Below, piece after piece: positions 1-7,976 of a stretch of DNA of 64,000 bases. Where the stretch lies: contig DHKB01000048.1 of assembly GCA_002407045.1 (NCBI GenBank), positions 24,937 to 88,936 of the forward strand, read 5' to 3'. Origin of the DNA: Candidatus Bruticola papionis (GTDB lineage Bacteria; Vulcanimicrobiota; Xenobia; Xenobiales; Xenobiaceae). A model generated the notes under the pieces. That model worked only from the letters and a program-made list of their open reading frames with translations, ran no database searches and had not been told where the DNA came from. How positions within the stretch are numbered: position 1 is the first letter of the stretch; every line of letters starts with the position of its first letter. Made by a program: the position numbers and the translations under genes.

Positions 1-28
1 CACTTTTCTTTCTCGCGAAAGGAAAGTG
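1..28. terminator. Hairpin at the window edge, possible terminator of an upstream gene
   Basis: Positions 1-12 and 17-28 form a 12-bp inverted repeat with one G-U-type mismatch around a TCGC loop. A T-rich but interrupted stretch follows. The left arm may continue outside the window. It lies before the first gene and could end transcription from an upstream gene. No strong U run is seen, so the call is tentative. Confidence 0.35.
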
Positions 29-132
29 GAGCTTTTGCTATTTTATGGGTATAAACTCTGCTTTTATAAAAAGCCTTTTTACATAAAAGAAGGCGAATCT
101 ATGTCGAGACGTTAACTTCCTGCTCACACCAA

Positions 133-161
133 TTAACTTATTTTGTCCTATATTCGATAAT
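133..161 (+). promoter_or_regulatory. Possible sigma-70 promoter of the first S8 protease gene
   Basis: TTAACT (133-138) and GATAAT (156-161) are separated by exactly 17 bases and lie about 70 bases upstream of the chosen ATG at 232. Both hexamers resemble -35 and -10 consensus boxes. This is pattern matching only. Confidence 0.35.
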
Positions 162-231
162 GTAGAATTGTTTGTTGATCATCAAGATGATTAAGAATAA
201 AAATCAGCTTGATGATCTCGACGGAGGTTCC

Positions 232-1740
232 ATGATCAATAGTATTGGCTCTGCTTCCATATCCACTTTGCAACCGGGAAGCTTAGCTGCTTCCAAAAAC
301 AAAGTTCAAGCTCCTCAAGAGGAAAAGCTCTACTGTCAGGCAGCTATTTCTGACCAAGTAGAGATTCGCCCTCAGACCAAGCTTGAAAAAGTTCTGGCCG
401 CCACCAGCGCCAAAGCAGCCCAATTAGAGCAAGATCTCGAGCCACACGTACCCGGTCAGGTTATTGTAAAAACCAAGGGCTCTCTTATGCAGAGCACCGG
501 CAATATTGCCAAGAAATACGGTGCTACCGTTTTGGAGAAATTCAGCAACGGAACCAGCGTTTTCAAGGGTATGCAGGGCGAGATGCTCCATATTCAGCTG
601 CCTGAAGGCATGACCACAGCTCAGGCTATGGCTGCTATGCAGGAAGATCCTGAAATAGAATATGCCGTACCCAATTCCATCTATACTTTAGAAGATGACG
701 CACCTGCCCAGGCTCCAGCTGAAAGTGGCAGCACCACAGTAAAAACCGATCAAGGCAAAGTTCCCAACGACTTAGACTCTAAGCTCTGGGGCTTAAAAAA
801 TGACGGCCAAGATGGCGGCACGCCCGGAGTAGATATCGACGCTTCTTTGGCTTGGCAAAAAACTACCGGTCTTCCCAACGGTCAAGGCCCCATTATTGCA
901 GTTATCGATACCGGCGTAGACTACAACCATCCCGATTTAGTCAACAATATCTGGACTAATACCGGCGAAATTCCTGGCAATGGCATTGACGACGATGGCA
1001 ACGGCGTTATTGACGATGTACATGGCTACAACGCTTTCGATGATAACGGCGATCCCATGGATGTACACTCTCACGGTACCCATTGCGCTGGTACTATTGC
1101 CGCCGAAGGCAATAACGGACAAGGCGTAGTTGGTGTCAACTGGCAAGCCACCATTATGCCGATTAAAATCTTTAATGACAAAGGACGTACTGACGCTGCG
1201 GCCATTATTCGCGGTATCAACTACGCTTCCCAAAACGGCGCCCGCATTACTTCCAATTCGTGGGGCGGCGGCGAAGCTAATCAAGCCATTAAAGAGGCCT
1301 TTGCTCGCTCCAGCGCCTTGCACATTATGGCTGCGGGTAACTCTTCAGACAATAATGACCAGACGCCTCACTTCCCCAGCAGTTACGATTTACCCAACTC
1401 GATAGCCGTAGCTGCTACCGACCGCAACGATGAGCTGTGCTATTTCTCTTGCTACGGCGAAAAGTCGGTCGATATTGCTGCTCCTGGCGAAGACATATAC
1501 TCCACTATTCCTGGCGGAGGCTATGGCAATAAGAGCGGTACTTCTATGGCAACTCCTCACGTTAGCGGCGCAGCCGGTTTGCTTTTAGCTATGGATCCAA
1601 CCATGAGCAATGACGAAATCAAAACCCGCCTCTTCGAAGGAGCCGACAAAGTGGAAGGCTTAAAAGGCGTTGTTTCTACTGGAGCCCGCTTAAACGTCAA
1701 CGGAGCTATGGAATACAATTACCAAGCTCCCAACGCTTAG
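232..1740 (+). CDS. Subtilisin-like serine protease (peptidase S8), first of a tandem pair
   Basis: This is a complete subtilase of 502 residues. The catalytic triad is visible: D226 in VIDTGVD, H281 in SHGTH and S438 in GTSMATPH, with the oxyanion Asn N370 in AAGNS. An Asp/Asn/Gly-rich stretch before the His (GIDDDGNGVIDD) is typical of calcium-binding loops in this subfamily. A prodomain of the fervidolysin type begins around residue 75 (VPGQVIVKTKG). I chose ATG 232 because GGAGG lies at 223-227 and because the paralogue next door starts the same way (MISNIG versus MINSIG); an in-frame TTG at 172 is less likely. There is no hydrophobic signal peptide: the first 70 residues are Ser/Ala/Gln-rich, with a SDQVEI motif near residue 41 that resembles tails of two other proteins in the window. 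The role is probably degradation of extracellular or envelope protein; the substrate is unknown. Confidence 0.93.
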   Translation: MINSIGSASISTLQPGSLAASKNKVQAPQEEKLYCQAAISDQVEIRPQTKLEKVLAATSAKAAQLEQDLEPHVPGQVIVKTKGSLMQSTGNIAKKYGATVLEKFSNGTSVFKGMQGEMLHIQLPEGMTTAQAMAAMQEDPEIEYAVPNSIYTLEDDAPAQAPAESGSTTVKTDQGKVPNDLDSKLWGLKNDGQDGGTPGVDIDASLAWQKTTGLPNGQGPIIAVIDTGVDYNHPDLVNNIWTNTGEIPGNGIDDDGNGVIDDVHGYNAFDDNGDPMDVHSHGTHCAGTIAAEGNNGQGVVGVNWQATIMPIKIFNDKGRTDAAAIIRGINYASQNGARITSNSWGGGEANQAIKEAFARSSALHIMAAGNSSDNNDQTPHFPSSYDLPNSIAVAATDRNDELCYFSCYGEKSVDIAAPGEDIYSTIPGGGYGNKSGTSMATPHVSGAAGLLLAMDPTMSNDEIKTRLFEGADKVEGLKGVVSTGARLNVNGAMEYNYQAPNA

Positions 1741-1916
1741 CTTCTAGTTTTGTCTGTAAATAGTGCCTTTGTTTAGCTATTAAGTAAAAATAAAGGTAAA
1801 CAAGGGTCGATCTTTCTTAGCTTCAATTATAAAAAGCCAGGAGGCTCGGCCCGTCTTCAATAGAATTTGTATATTAATACATTTCCGTTCAAAAAAAAAA
1901 TGTTCTAGGAGGCAAG

Positions 1917-3368
1917 ATGATTTCCAATATCGGCCCCAACAGTATAAATCAATTACAAAGCACTTATACTCCCCAAGCTGCCACAAAATCGGAAGCTAAA
2001 GCAGAAAATTCTAATCCTCAAGTTAGTTCCGACTCTGTGAGCTTAGGCTCAGAAAAAAGCTCTTTAGGTGAATTCGTTCCTGGTCAGGTTATCATTAAAA
2101 CCCGCGGTTCCATGATGGCCAGCCTCAACAACGAAAGTGTTGTCGAAAAATACGGCGCCAAAGTGCTGGACAACTTCCAGATTCCCGGTCGCATGAAAGC
2201 TGCCGGTGCTGGTCAAATGATGCAACTTCAGCTTCCCGAAGGTATGACCACCGAAGAAGCTTTAGCGCAAATGCAACAGGATCCCAGCATTGAATTTGCC
2301 GTTCCTAACACCATTTACCACGCTGAAGATGTTGCCAAAGGTCAAGAGTTTACCCGTGAGCAATTAGCCGAAGGCAAGGTTCCCAACGACGCCAAGTTTA
2401 GTCAGCAGTGGGACATGTACAATGACGGCAGCAAAAACGGTACCGCCCGCGCCGACATTCACGCCCCCGAAGCTTGGCAAATTACTACCGGTTTACCCAA
2501 CGGACAGGGTCCTCTAATTGCCGTTATCGATACTGGTGTCGATATCACTCACCCCGATTTAGCGGCCAATATCTACACCAACACTAAAGAGATCCCCGAC
2601 AATGGTATTGACGATGACGGTAACGGTTTTGTAGACGACTATCAGGGCTGGAATGCTTGCTTGCAAAATGGTGACGTTATGGATCGCCAGGGCCATGGAA
2701 CTCACGTTGCCGGTACGATCGGTGCTGTAGGCAATAATGGCGAAGGTGTTACCGGTATAAACTGGTCGGCCACTATTTTGCCCGTTAAAATTTTCAGCGA
2801 TGATGGTGGTGCCGATGCCGCTTCTATTATTCGCGGTATCAATTATGCCAATTCCGTAGGTGCTCGCTTAACTTCCAACTCTTGGGGCGGTGGCCCGGCG
2901 AACCCTGCCATTCAGGAAGCTTTCCGCAATTCGGCTGATGCCTTGCACATGATGTCGGCTGGCAACTCCGGAACCAACAATGACGTTCATCCTCACTATC
3001 CTTCCGACTACGGCTTACCTAACAACGTCGCTGTGGCTGCTACCGATCGCAACGATCAATTAGCAAAATTCTCTTGCTACGGAGAAAACAACGTTGACAT
3101 CGCCGCTCCTGGCAAAGATATCCTTTCCACCATCCCTGGCGGAGGCTACGCTGTCATGAGCGGTACCTCCATGGCTACTCCCCATGTAACCGGCGCTGCC
3201 GGCTTGCTCTTAGCCATGGATCCGGAAATGAGCAACGACGAATTGGTAGCTCGTCTTACCAAAGGCGGCGACCAATTGGAAAGCTTGCAAGGCAAAGTAG
3301 GTAGCGGTGCTCGCCTTAATATCGAAGGCGCCATGAAGTACGATTACCAAGGCCAAAAGGTCAAGTAA
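1917..3368 (+). CDS. Subtilisin-like serine protease (peptidase S8), second of a tandem pair
   Basis: This 483-residue paralogue of the preceding gene keeps the full triad: D205 (VIDTGVD), H260 (GHGTH) and S418 (GTSMATPH). It has the same calcium-loop segment and a prodomain starting near residue 53 (FVPGQVIIKTRG). AGGAGG lies a few bases before the ATG. The first 50 residues are Ser/Ala/Gln-rich without a hydrophobic core and contain SDSVSLGS at residues 38-45. The gap to the first protease gene is 176 bases with no convincing terminator, so the two may be co-transcribed. The pair looks like a recent duplication, with divergence concentrated in the N-terminal tail. The mature enzymes should be calcium-stabilised endoproteases; how they leave the cell is not evident. 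Confidence 0.93.
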   Translation: MISNIGPNSINQLQSTYTPQAATKSEAKAENSNPQVSSDSVSLGSEKSSLGEFVPGQVIIKTRGSMMASLNNESVVEKYGAKVLDNFQIPGRMKAAGAGQMMQLQLPEGMTTEEALAQMQQDPSIEFAVPNTIYHAEDVAKGQEFTREQLAEGKVPNDAKFSQQWDMYNDGSKNGTARADIHAPEAWQITTGLPNGQGPLIAVIDTGVDITHPDLAANIYTNTKEIPDNGIDDDGNGFVDDYQGWNACLQNGDVMDRQGHGTHVAGTIGAVGNNGEGVTGINWSATILPVKIFSDDGGADAASIIRGINYANSVGARLTSNSWGGGPANPAIQEAFRNSADALHMMSAGNSGTNNDVHPHYPSDYGLPNNVAVAATDRNDQLAKFSCYGENNVDIAAPGKDILSTIPGGGYAVMSGTSMATPHVTGAAGLLLAMDPEMSNDELVARLTKGGDQLESLQGKVGSGARLNIEGAMKYDYQGQKVK

Positions 3369-3425
3369 GCATACTCTTTTTAGGAAGCTGACTTTTTAAA
3401 GTTAAGTTTCCGCCAATTTACTAGC

Positions 3426-3474
3426 CACAGAGGGCGTCTCTTCGAAAGCTCAGCTTAAAGAGACGCCCTCTGTG
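3426..3474 (+). terminator. Strong hairpin after the protease pair
   Basis: A perfect 17-bp inverted repeat (3426-3442 with 3458-3474) encloses a 15-base loop. It sits between the second protease stop and the next start. The downstream side lacks a continuous T run, so it may be a U-tract-poor terminator or an RNA-stabilising structure. Confidence 0.6.
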
Positions 3475-3506
3475 CGTCCAAAAATCGTTTTTATAGGAAA
3501 TTATCT

Positions 3507-4367
3507 ATGCCCAGTCAGTACCAGCCCTATCTAGACTTAGCCCTCAAAGCTGCCCAACGAGCTGGCGAGCTCATTCGCAAAGCCGTCGGCGAGTCTCACC
3601 ATATCGATAAAAAAGGCCGCATCAATTTAGTAACTGAAGTCGACAAAGCTAGCGAAGAGCTTATCTTTTCTTTAATAAAGAGTACCTTCCCTGAACATAG
3701 CATTTTAGGTGAAGAACAAGGCCAAATTGTAGGCAGTGACAACAATTGCCGTTGGATCGTCGACCCTCTGGACGGCACTACCAATTTCGCTTCAGGCTAT
3801 CCTTTTTTTGCCGTATCTATCGCTTTTGAGCTCAACGGACAAGTAGTAGTCGGCGTAGTCCACGATCCTTGTCACGAAGAGACCTTCTATGCCATTTTAG
3901 GCGAAGGCGCCTACTTAAACAGCCAGCCTATACACGTAAGTGACACTTCCGTTTTGGAAGATGCTCTTTTAGTTACCGGTTTTCCTTACGATGTCAGTAG
4001 TTCACCTGATATTCATTTGGGCATGTTCCACGATTTGATTATCAAAGCCAGAGGTGTACGTCGCGACGGTTCTGCCGCCTTAGACCTTTGCTATATAGCT
4101 TGTGGTCGTTTTGACGGCTACTGGGAATTGGGCCTTTCTCCTTGGGATATCGCTGCTGGTTCCTTAATAGTTAAAGAAGCAGGTGGCAAGATGAGTGATT
4201 TCTTAGGCGAACCGCACAACATGTTGTATCGCGACCTAATGGCTTCCAATGGAAAAATTCATCCAGCCCTCTTGGAAGCTGCTAAAAAGTACACCACAGC
4301 TTTACGCCAGTCTCCTTATTGGATCGAAAAGGGCGAGCGTATCGATCATTCCACTTACAAACGCTGA
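3507..4367 (+). CDS. Inositol monophosphatase family protein
   Basis: A 286-residue member of the lithium-sensitive, magnesium-dependent phosphomonoesterase family (inositol-1-phosphatase, SuhB, CysQ, histidinol-phosphatase types). The metal-binding motifs are all present: E69-E70 in GEEQG, D86-L88-D89 in DPLDGTTNF, and D214 in WDIAAG. The length is usual for the family, with a slightly longer hydrophilic C-terminus. ATG 3507 is preceded by a modest GGAAA at a suitable distance. The gene stands alone between two hairpins, so the context does not identify the substrate. The sequence alone cannot separate myo-inositol-1-phosphatase from histidinol-phosphatase or 3',5'-bisphosphate nucleotidase activity. 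Confidence 0.9.
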   Translation: MPSQYQPYLDLALKAAQRAGELIRKAVGESHHIDKKGRINLVTEVDKASEELIFSLIKSTFPEHSILGEEQGQIVGSDNNCRWIVDPLDGTTNFASGYPFFAVSIAFELNGQVVVGVVHDPCHEETFYAILGEGAYLNSQPIHVSDTSVLEDALLVTGFPYDVSSSPDIHLGMFHDLIIKARGVRRDGSAALDLCYIACGRFDGYWELGLSPWDIAAGSLIVKEAGGKMSDFLGEPHNMLYRDLMASNGKIHPALLEAAKKYTTALRQSPYWIEKGERIDHSTYKR

Positions 4368-4401
4368 GGCAGTGCTTGCATTGTTAAATAAGCTTCGTTT
4401 T

Positions 4402-4433
4402 CCGATTTGAAGGCAATTTTATTGCCTAATCGG
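4402..4433 (+). other. Hairpin in the leader of the arginine decarboxylase gene
   Basis: CCGATT (4402-4407) pairs with AATCGG (4428-4433), and inside it AGGCAAT (4411-4417) pairs with ATTGCCT (4421-4427), with a three-base TGA bulge on one side. No T run follows on the plus strand. It may be an upstream terminator remnant or a regulatory leader stem before speA. Confidence 0.5.
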
Positions 4434-4464
4434 GCAGGGAAATTCTCTCAGCCTAAAATTACCG

Positions 4465-4509
4465 GGCAGGTAGCAGCTCTCTAATGGTTAAGCAAGCTCC
4501 TGCCTTTTT
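4465..4509 (+). terminator. Rho-independent terminator or attenuator just upstream of speA
   Basis: GGCAGG (4465-4470) pairs with CCTGCC (4499-4504) and is followed directly by TTTTT (4505-4509). It lies only 30 bases before the speA ATG. It may end the phosphatase transcript, or act as an attenuator within the speA leader. Confidence 0.55.
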
Positions 4510-4538
4510 AATAAATGCTGCAATAAAGGAAGACTCAT

Positions 4539-6497
4539 ATGGATTCTGCTAACTGGAATATAGACAAAAGCGACGAACTCTATTCTATCAAGCGTTGGGG
4601 AGCTCCATATTTTTCTATCAATTCCAACGGTCATTTAGTGGTATCGCCCCAAGGTGAGCGCGGCGGTTCTATCGATCTTTACACTTTAATTGAAGCTCTG
4701 AAAGGGCGTGGTTTAAGTTTGCCTATTCTGCTTCGTTTTCCAGATATTCTCCAAGATCGTATCGAGCGTTTAAATTCGGCTTTTGCCAGAGCTATAGCCA
4801 AATATAATTATCCGGGCGTCTATCGCGGTGTCTTCCCTGTTAAAGTTAATCAACAGCGCCATATTATAGAAGAATTGGTTAAATGCGGTACGCCTCATCA
4901 CTTTGGTTTAGAAGCAGGTTCTAAGCCAGAATTACTGATTGCTCTCTCGGCTATACATTCCACTGAGTGTCTTATCACTTGCAACGGTTACAAAGACCGC
5001 GAATATTTGGAAACAGCCATTTTAGCTTCCAAACTTGGGAAAAAAGTCATCATCATTTTGGAGCAACTAGACGAAGTATGTTTGGCCGTACGTGTAGCTA
5101 AAGCTCTAAATTTGCCTGCGTCTTTCGGTTTTAGAGTAAAACTCAATCGTAAAAGCCAAGGCCATTGGGGCAGCAGCGTAGGCGAAAGAGCCAAATTTGG
5201 CATGTCCGCCTATGAGATTTATCAAGCTGTACAAATTCTTATCAACAACGATATGTTGGAGAATTTGAAGTTGCTTCACTTCCATATCGGTTCGCAAATT
5301 TCGGCAATAAGTGTCATCAAAGGAGCTTTGCGCGAAGCCGGTCGCATCTACGCCGAATTGGTAAAATTAGGCGCTCCTATGGGCTTTTTAGACGTGGGCG
5401 GAGGCCTGGCTGTCGACTACGACGGTTCCAAGAGCGACTTCTACGCCTCTAAAAATTATAATATGCAAAGCTATGCCAACGACGTAGTAGCTGAAATAAA
5501 TGATGCTTGCAAACAAGCCAAAATTAAAGCTCCTACCATTATTAGTGAAAGTGGCCGAGCCTTAGCTTCCCACCAATCGATTTTGGTTTTTGACGTTTTA
5601 GGTCAAAATAAAGTTGGCAATTTCAATATTCCTCCGGCTGTCGGCGATGAAGACTACATTATAAAAACTCTGCGTGAAATTTATGAAGGCATTACTCCGG
5701 AAAATGCGCAAGAGTCTTTCCACGACGCTGTCCAATTTAAAGATGAAGCTCTGAGCGCTTTTCAGTTGGGCATGCTTTCACTCAAAGATCGAGCTCTGGC
5801 AGAAAAGTTATACTGGCAATCATGCCGTAAGATCTACGAGACCTTGCGCGAAGCCAACGCTACTAGCGACGACTTCTTTACTCTAGAGAAATTGCTCTCT
5901 ACTACTTATTATGTCAATTTGTCAGTTTTCCAATCAGCTCCCGACTCTTGGGCTCTCGATCAGTTGTTCCCTATTTTACCTATTCATCGTTTAGATACGG
6001 CTCCCGACGAAAAAGTTACTCTGGCCGATCTCACTTGCGACTCCGACGGTAAGATTGACAAATTTATCGATATAAAAGAAGACGTCAATTCTTTGCTAGA
6101 CGTTCATTCTTTGCGCTTTAATTCCGAGACTAACTTTTACGGCACTGAAGAAGAAGGTAAAGTTCCCGAACGCTTAAGCCACGAGCCATACTACTTAGGC
6201 ATGTTTTTAATTGGAGCTTATCAAGAGACTATGGGCAATTTACATAACCTCTTCGGCGATACCCATGCTGTACAAGTAAAGCTAACTCCCTCAGGCTACA
6301 GACTCGAACATATTGTACGCGGCGACACCATGAGCAAAGTGCTCTCTTACTTCCAGTATAACCCAGAAGATTTGCTCGAACGTATGCGCCAGCAATGTGA
6401 AGATGCTTTAAGCGAAAATTCTCTCACCTTAGAAATGTCGCAAAAATTGCTCAATAACTTCGAGCGCAGCTTAGCCAGTTATACTTACATGTCGTGA
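4539..6497 (+). CDS. speA: Biosynthetic arginine decarboxylase (fold III, PLP-dependent)
   Basis: The 652-residue protein has the length and order of SpeA: an alanine-racemase-like TIM barrel with the PLP lysine K102 in FPVKVNQQ, the HIGSQ motif and the GGGLAVDYDG segment, the helical insertion, and the C-terminal beta domain. It converts arginine to agmatine, the first step of the arginine route to putrescine and spermidine. AAAGGAAG precedes ATG 4539. No agmatinase or agmatine deiminase gene is adjacent, so the rest of the pathway lies elsewhere. The 170 bases upstream hold two hairpins, the second with a U tract, which would suit attenuation-type control, although this is inference. Family assignment is firm. 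Confidence 0.96.
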   Translation: MDSANWNIDKSDELYSIKRWGAPYFSINSNGHLVVSPQGERGGSIDLYTLIEALKGRGLSLPILLRFPDILQDRIERLNSAFARAIAKYNYPGVYRGVFPVKVNQQRHIIEELVKCGTPHHFGLEAGSKPELLIALSAIHSTECLITCNGYKDREYLETAILASKLGKKVIIILEQLDEVCLAVRVAKALNLPASFGFRVKLNRKSQGHWGSSVGERAKFGMSAYEIYQAVQILINNDMLENLKLLHFHIGSQISAISVIKGALREAGRIYAELVKLGAPMGFLDVGGGLAVDYDGSKSDFYASKNYNMQSYANDVVAEINDACKQAKIKAPTIISESGRALASHQSILVFDVLGQNKVGNFNIPPAVGDEDYIIKTLREIYEGITPENAQESFHDAVQFKDEALSAFQLGMLSLKDRALAEKLYWQSCRKIYETLREANATSDDFFTLEKLLSTTYYVNLSVFQSAPDSWALDQLFPILPIHRLDTAPDEKVTLADLTCDSDGKIDKFIDIKEDVNSLLDVHSLRFNSETNFYGTEEEGKVPERLSHEPYYLGMFLIGAYQETMGNLHNLFGDTHAVQVKLTPSGYRLEHIVRGDTMSKVLSYFQYNPEDLLERMRQQCEDALSENSLTLEMSQKLLNNFERSLASYTYMS

Positions 6498-6527
6498 AAT
6501 AATTAAGAAACGGAGCTTACCTTAAAA

Positions 6528-7880
6528 GTGAATCCTCTCCCAACAGAATCTGAATCCACCCAAACTACAGCTCCTGTTTCCGCTGTCGATAAAAACCGTG
6601 AAGCGGTGCCCTCGGAAGTAATTATTGCTTCCGCCAGTAGAGCTTATGCGCCAACAGCCTTAAATTTGGCTCCGCTAAGCGAGCAAACCGGACACCGCTT
6701 AATAAATAGCATCAAAGGGTTGGGCACCATTTTGCTGGCGCTCAGTCTCATTATCGCTTGCTTCCATCCTTGGACAAAACAAGCTATCGAAGAGACTTTA
6801 AGCATTACCCCCTTGCTTTTGCTGGTACTTATTTTCGTCTATGTGGTCAATCCCATAGTCGAATTTTTAATGGTGCAAATTAGAAAAATACCGGGCGCCC
6901 AATATTTTTCTTATACAAAATCACTAGTTGTCACTTACGTTTTACTCTTGGTACTAGCTTTAAGTGTACTTGCTTTAGCTGCCCCTCAGCTATTTGGTGA
7001 AATCAAAAGTTTGGCAGAGAACTTCCCAACTATTACCCAAAAAGCGATCGCTATTTTAGATCATTTTCGCCAAACTCACCTAGCAGTTCTACCTAGCAGT
7101 GTACAAAGCAACATCACCGAGCTAGTAAATCAAGCCGGAAGTTTGGCTGGGCAACTTATTAACAGAGGCTTACAATATGCAAGCGCTTTCTCGTCTGCTA
7201 TAGTTTGGGTTGCTACAGCCATAGTAATGGTTCCTTTTATCTCTTTTTACATGCTCAGCGAAGGCCAAGAACTGGTAGATTTTTGGGTTAATTTATTGCC
7301 TATTCGCCGCCGCCAACCGGCTAAGAATATTCTGTTGCAATTACATTACTCCATGAAAAGCTTCATAAAAGGCCAAGCCTTACTTTGCTGTGCGGTCGGC
7401 GGCTTGACCACATTACTTATGGCCCTAGTAATGCCAAAGTATTGTATAGCTTTAGGAATTATTGCAGGCATTACAGAAGCTATTCCTATAATCGGCCCTA
7501 TTTTGGGAGCATTGCCAGCCGTACTGTTGGCTTTGGCTTTACCGGATACTGGCGGCATTACCTTAGCCTTAATTGTGGCAGCCGTTTATATTCTCATTCA
7601 ACAAGCTGAAAACAATTTCTTAGTGCCACAAATCATGGGAGATAGTCTGGGCCTTCACCCTCTCAGTTTGATGATTGGCATGATGGTGTTTGCCAATGTA
7701 TTTGGCTTTTGGGGAGTAGTATTGGCTTCCCCCATTGTGGCAGCGGTAAGGATATTAGTTATTCATTATTGCAACCCCGAACTTGAAGCGAAACTTTTAG
7801 AGCAATTAAAGCAACGCGAACAGAAAGCGCTAACTTCTGTAAATTCAGACGTTAGTGCCGACAGTCAGCCTAAGAATTAG
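6528..7880 (+). CDS. AI-2E family transporter (PerM/TqsA-like membrane protein)
   Basis: A 450-residue polytopic membrane protein of the AI-2E transporter family. After a hydrophilic N-terminus of about 65 residues there are two hydrophobic helices, then a long soluble segment, then a cluster of C-terminal helices. The family-typical segment PIIGPILGALPAVLLAL lies about three quarters along, followed by EN(N)FLVPQIMG. Family members include the autoinducer-2 exporter TqsA and sodium/proton antiporters, so the substrate cannot be named. GTG 6528 starts 30 bases after the speA stop, with CGGAG upstream at longish spacing. The tight gap suggests co-transcription with speA; a role in polyamine or cation flux is only a guess. 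Confidence 0.88.
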   Translation: MNPLPTESESTQTTAPVSAVDKNREAVPSEVIIASASRAYAPTALNLAPLSEQTGHRLINSIKGLGTILLALSLIIACFHPWTKQAIEETLSITPLLLLVLIFVYVVNPIVEFLMVQIRKIPGAQYFSYTKSLVVTYVLLLVLALSVLALAAPQLFGEIKSLAENFPTITQKAIAILDHFRQTHLAVLPSSVQSNITELVNQAGSLAGQLINRGLQYASAFSSAIVWVATAIVMVPFISFYMLSEGQELVDFWVNLLPIRRRQPAKNILLQLHYSMKSFIKGQALLCCAVGGLTTLLMALVMPKYCIALGIIAGITEAIPIIGPILGALPAVLLALALPDTGGITLALIVAAVYILIQQAENNFLVPQIMGDSLGLHPLSLMIGMMVFANVFGFWGVVLASPIVAAVRILVIHYCNPELEAKLLEQLKQREQKALTSVNSDVSADSQPKN

Positions 7881-7902
7881 GCGCAGGTAAACAACTTTAC
7901 AA

Positions 7903-7945
7903 GAGCGAAACCGCCGGGGAAGTCGTCTTTTTATCGCTCATTTTT
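7903..7945 (+). terminator. Weak terminator-like hairpin after the AI-2E transporter gene
   Basis: GAGCGA (7903-7908) pairs with TCGCTC (7934-7939), followed by ATTTTTT. The loop is long (25 bases), so the structure is marginal. Confidence 0.35.
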
Positions 7946-7976
7946 TAATTATCAGTTGAAAGGTTTTTGGGATATC

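Noticed and set aside
172..231. Upstream TTG start for the first S8 protease
   Set aside because: The ATG at 232 has a GGAGG site and matches the start of the neighbouring paralogue.
937..1323. Minus-strand open frame of 128 codons over the first S8 protease
   Set aside because: It is antisense to the catalytic domain of a certain gene and has no ribosome-binding site.
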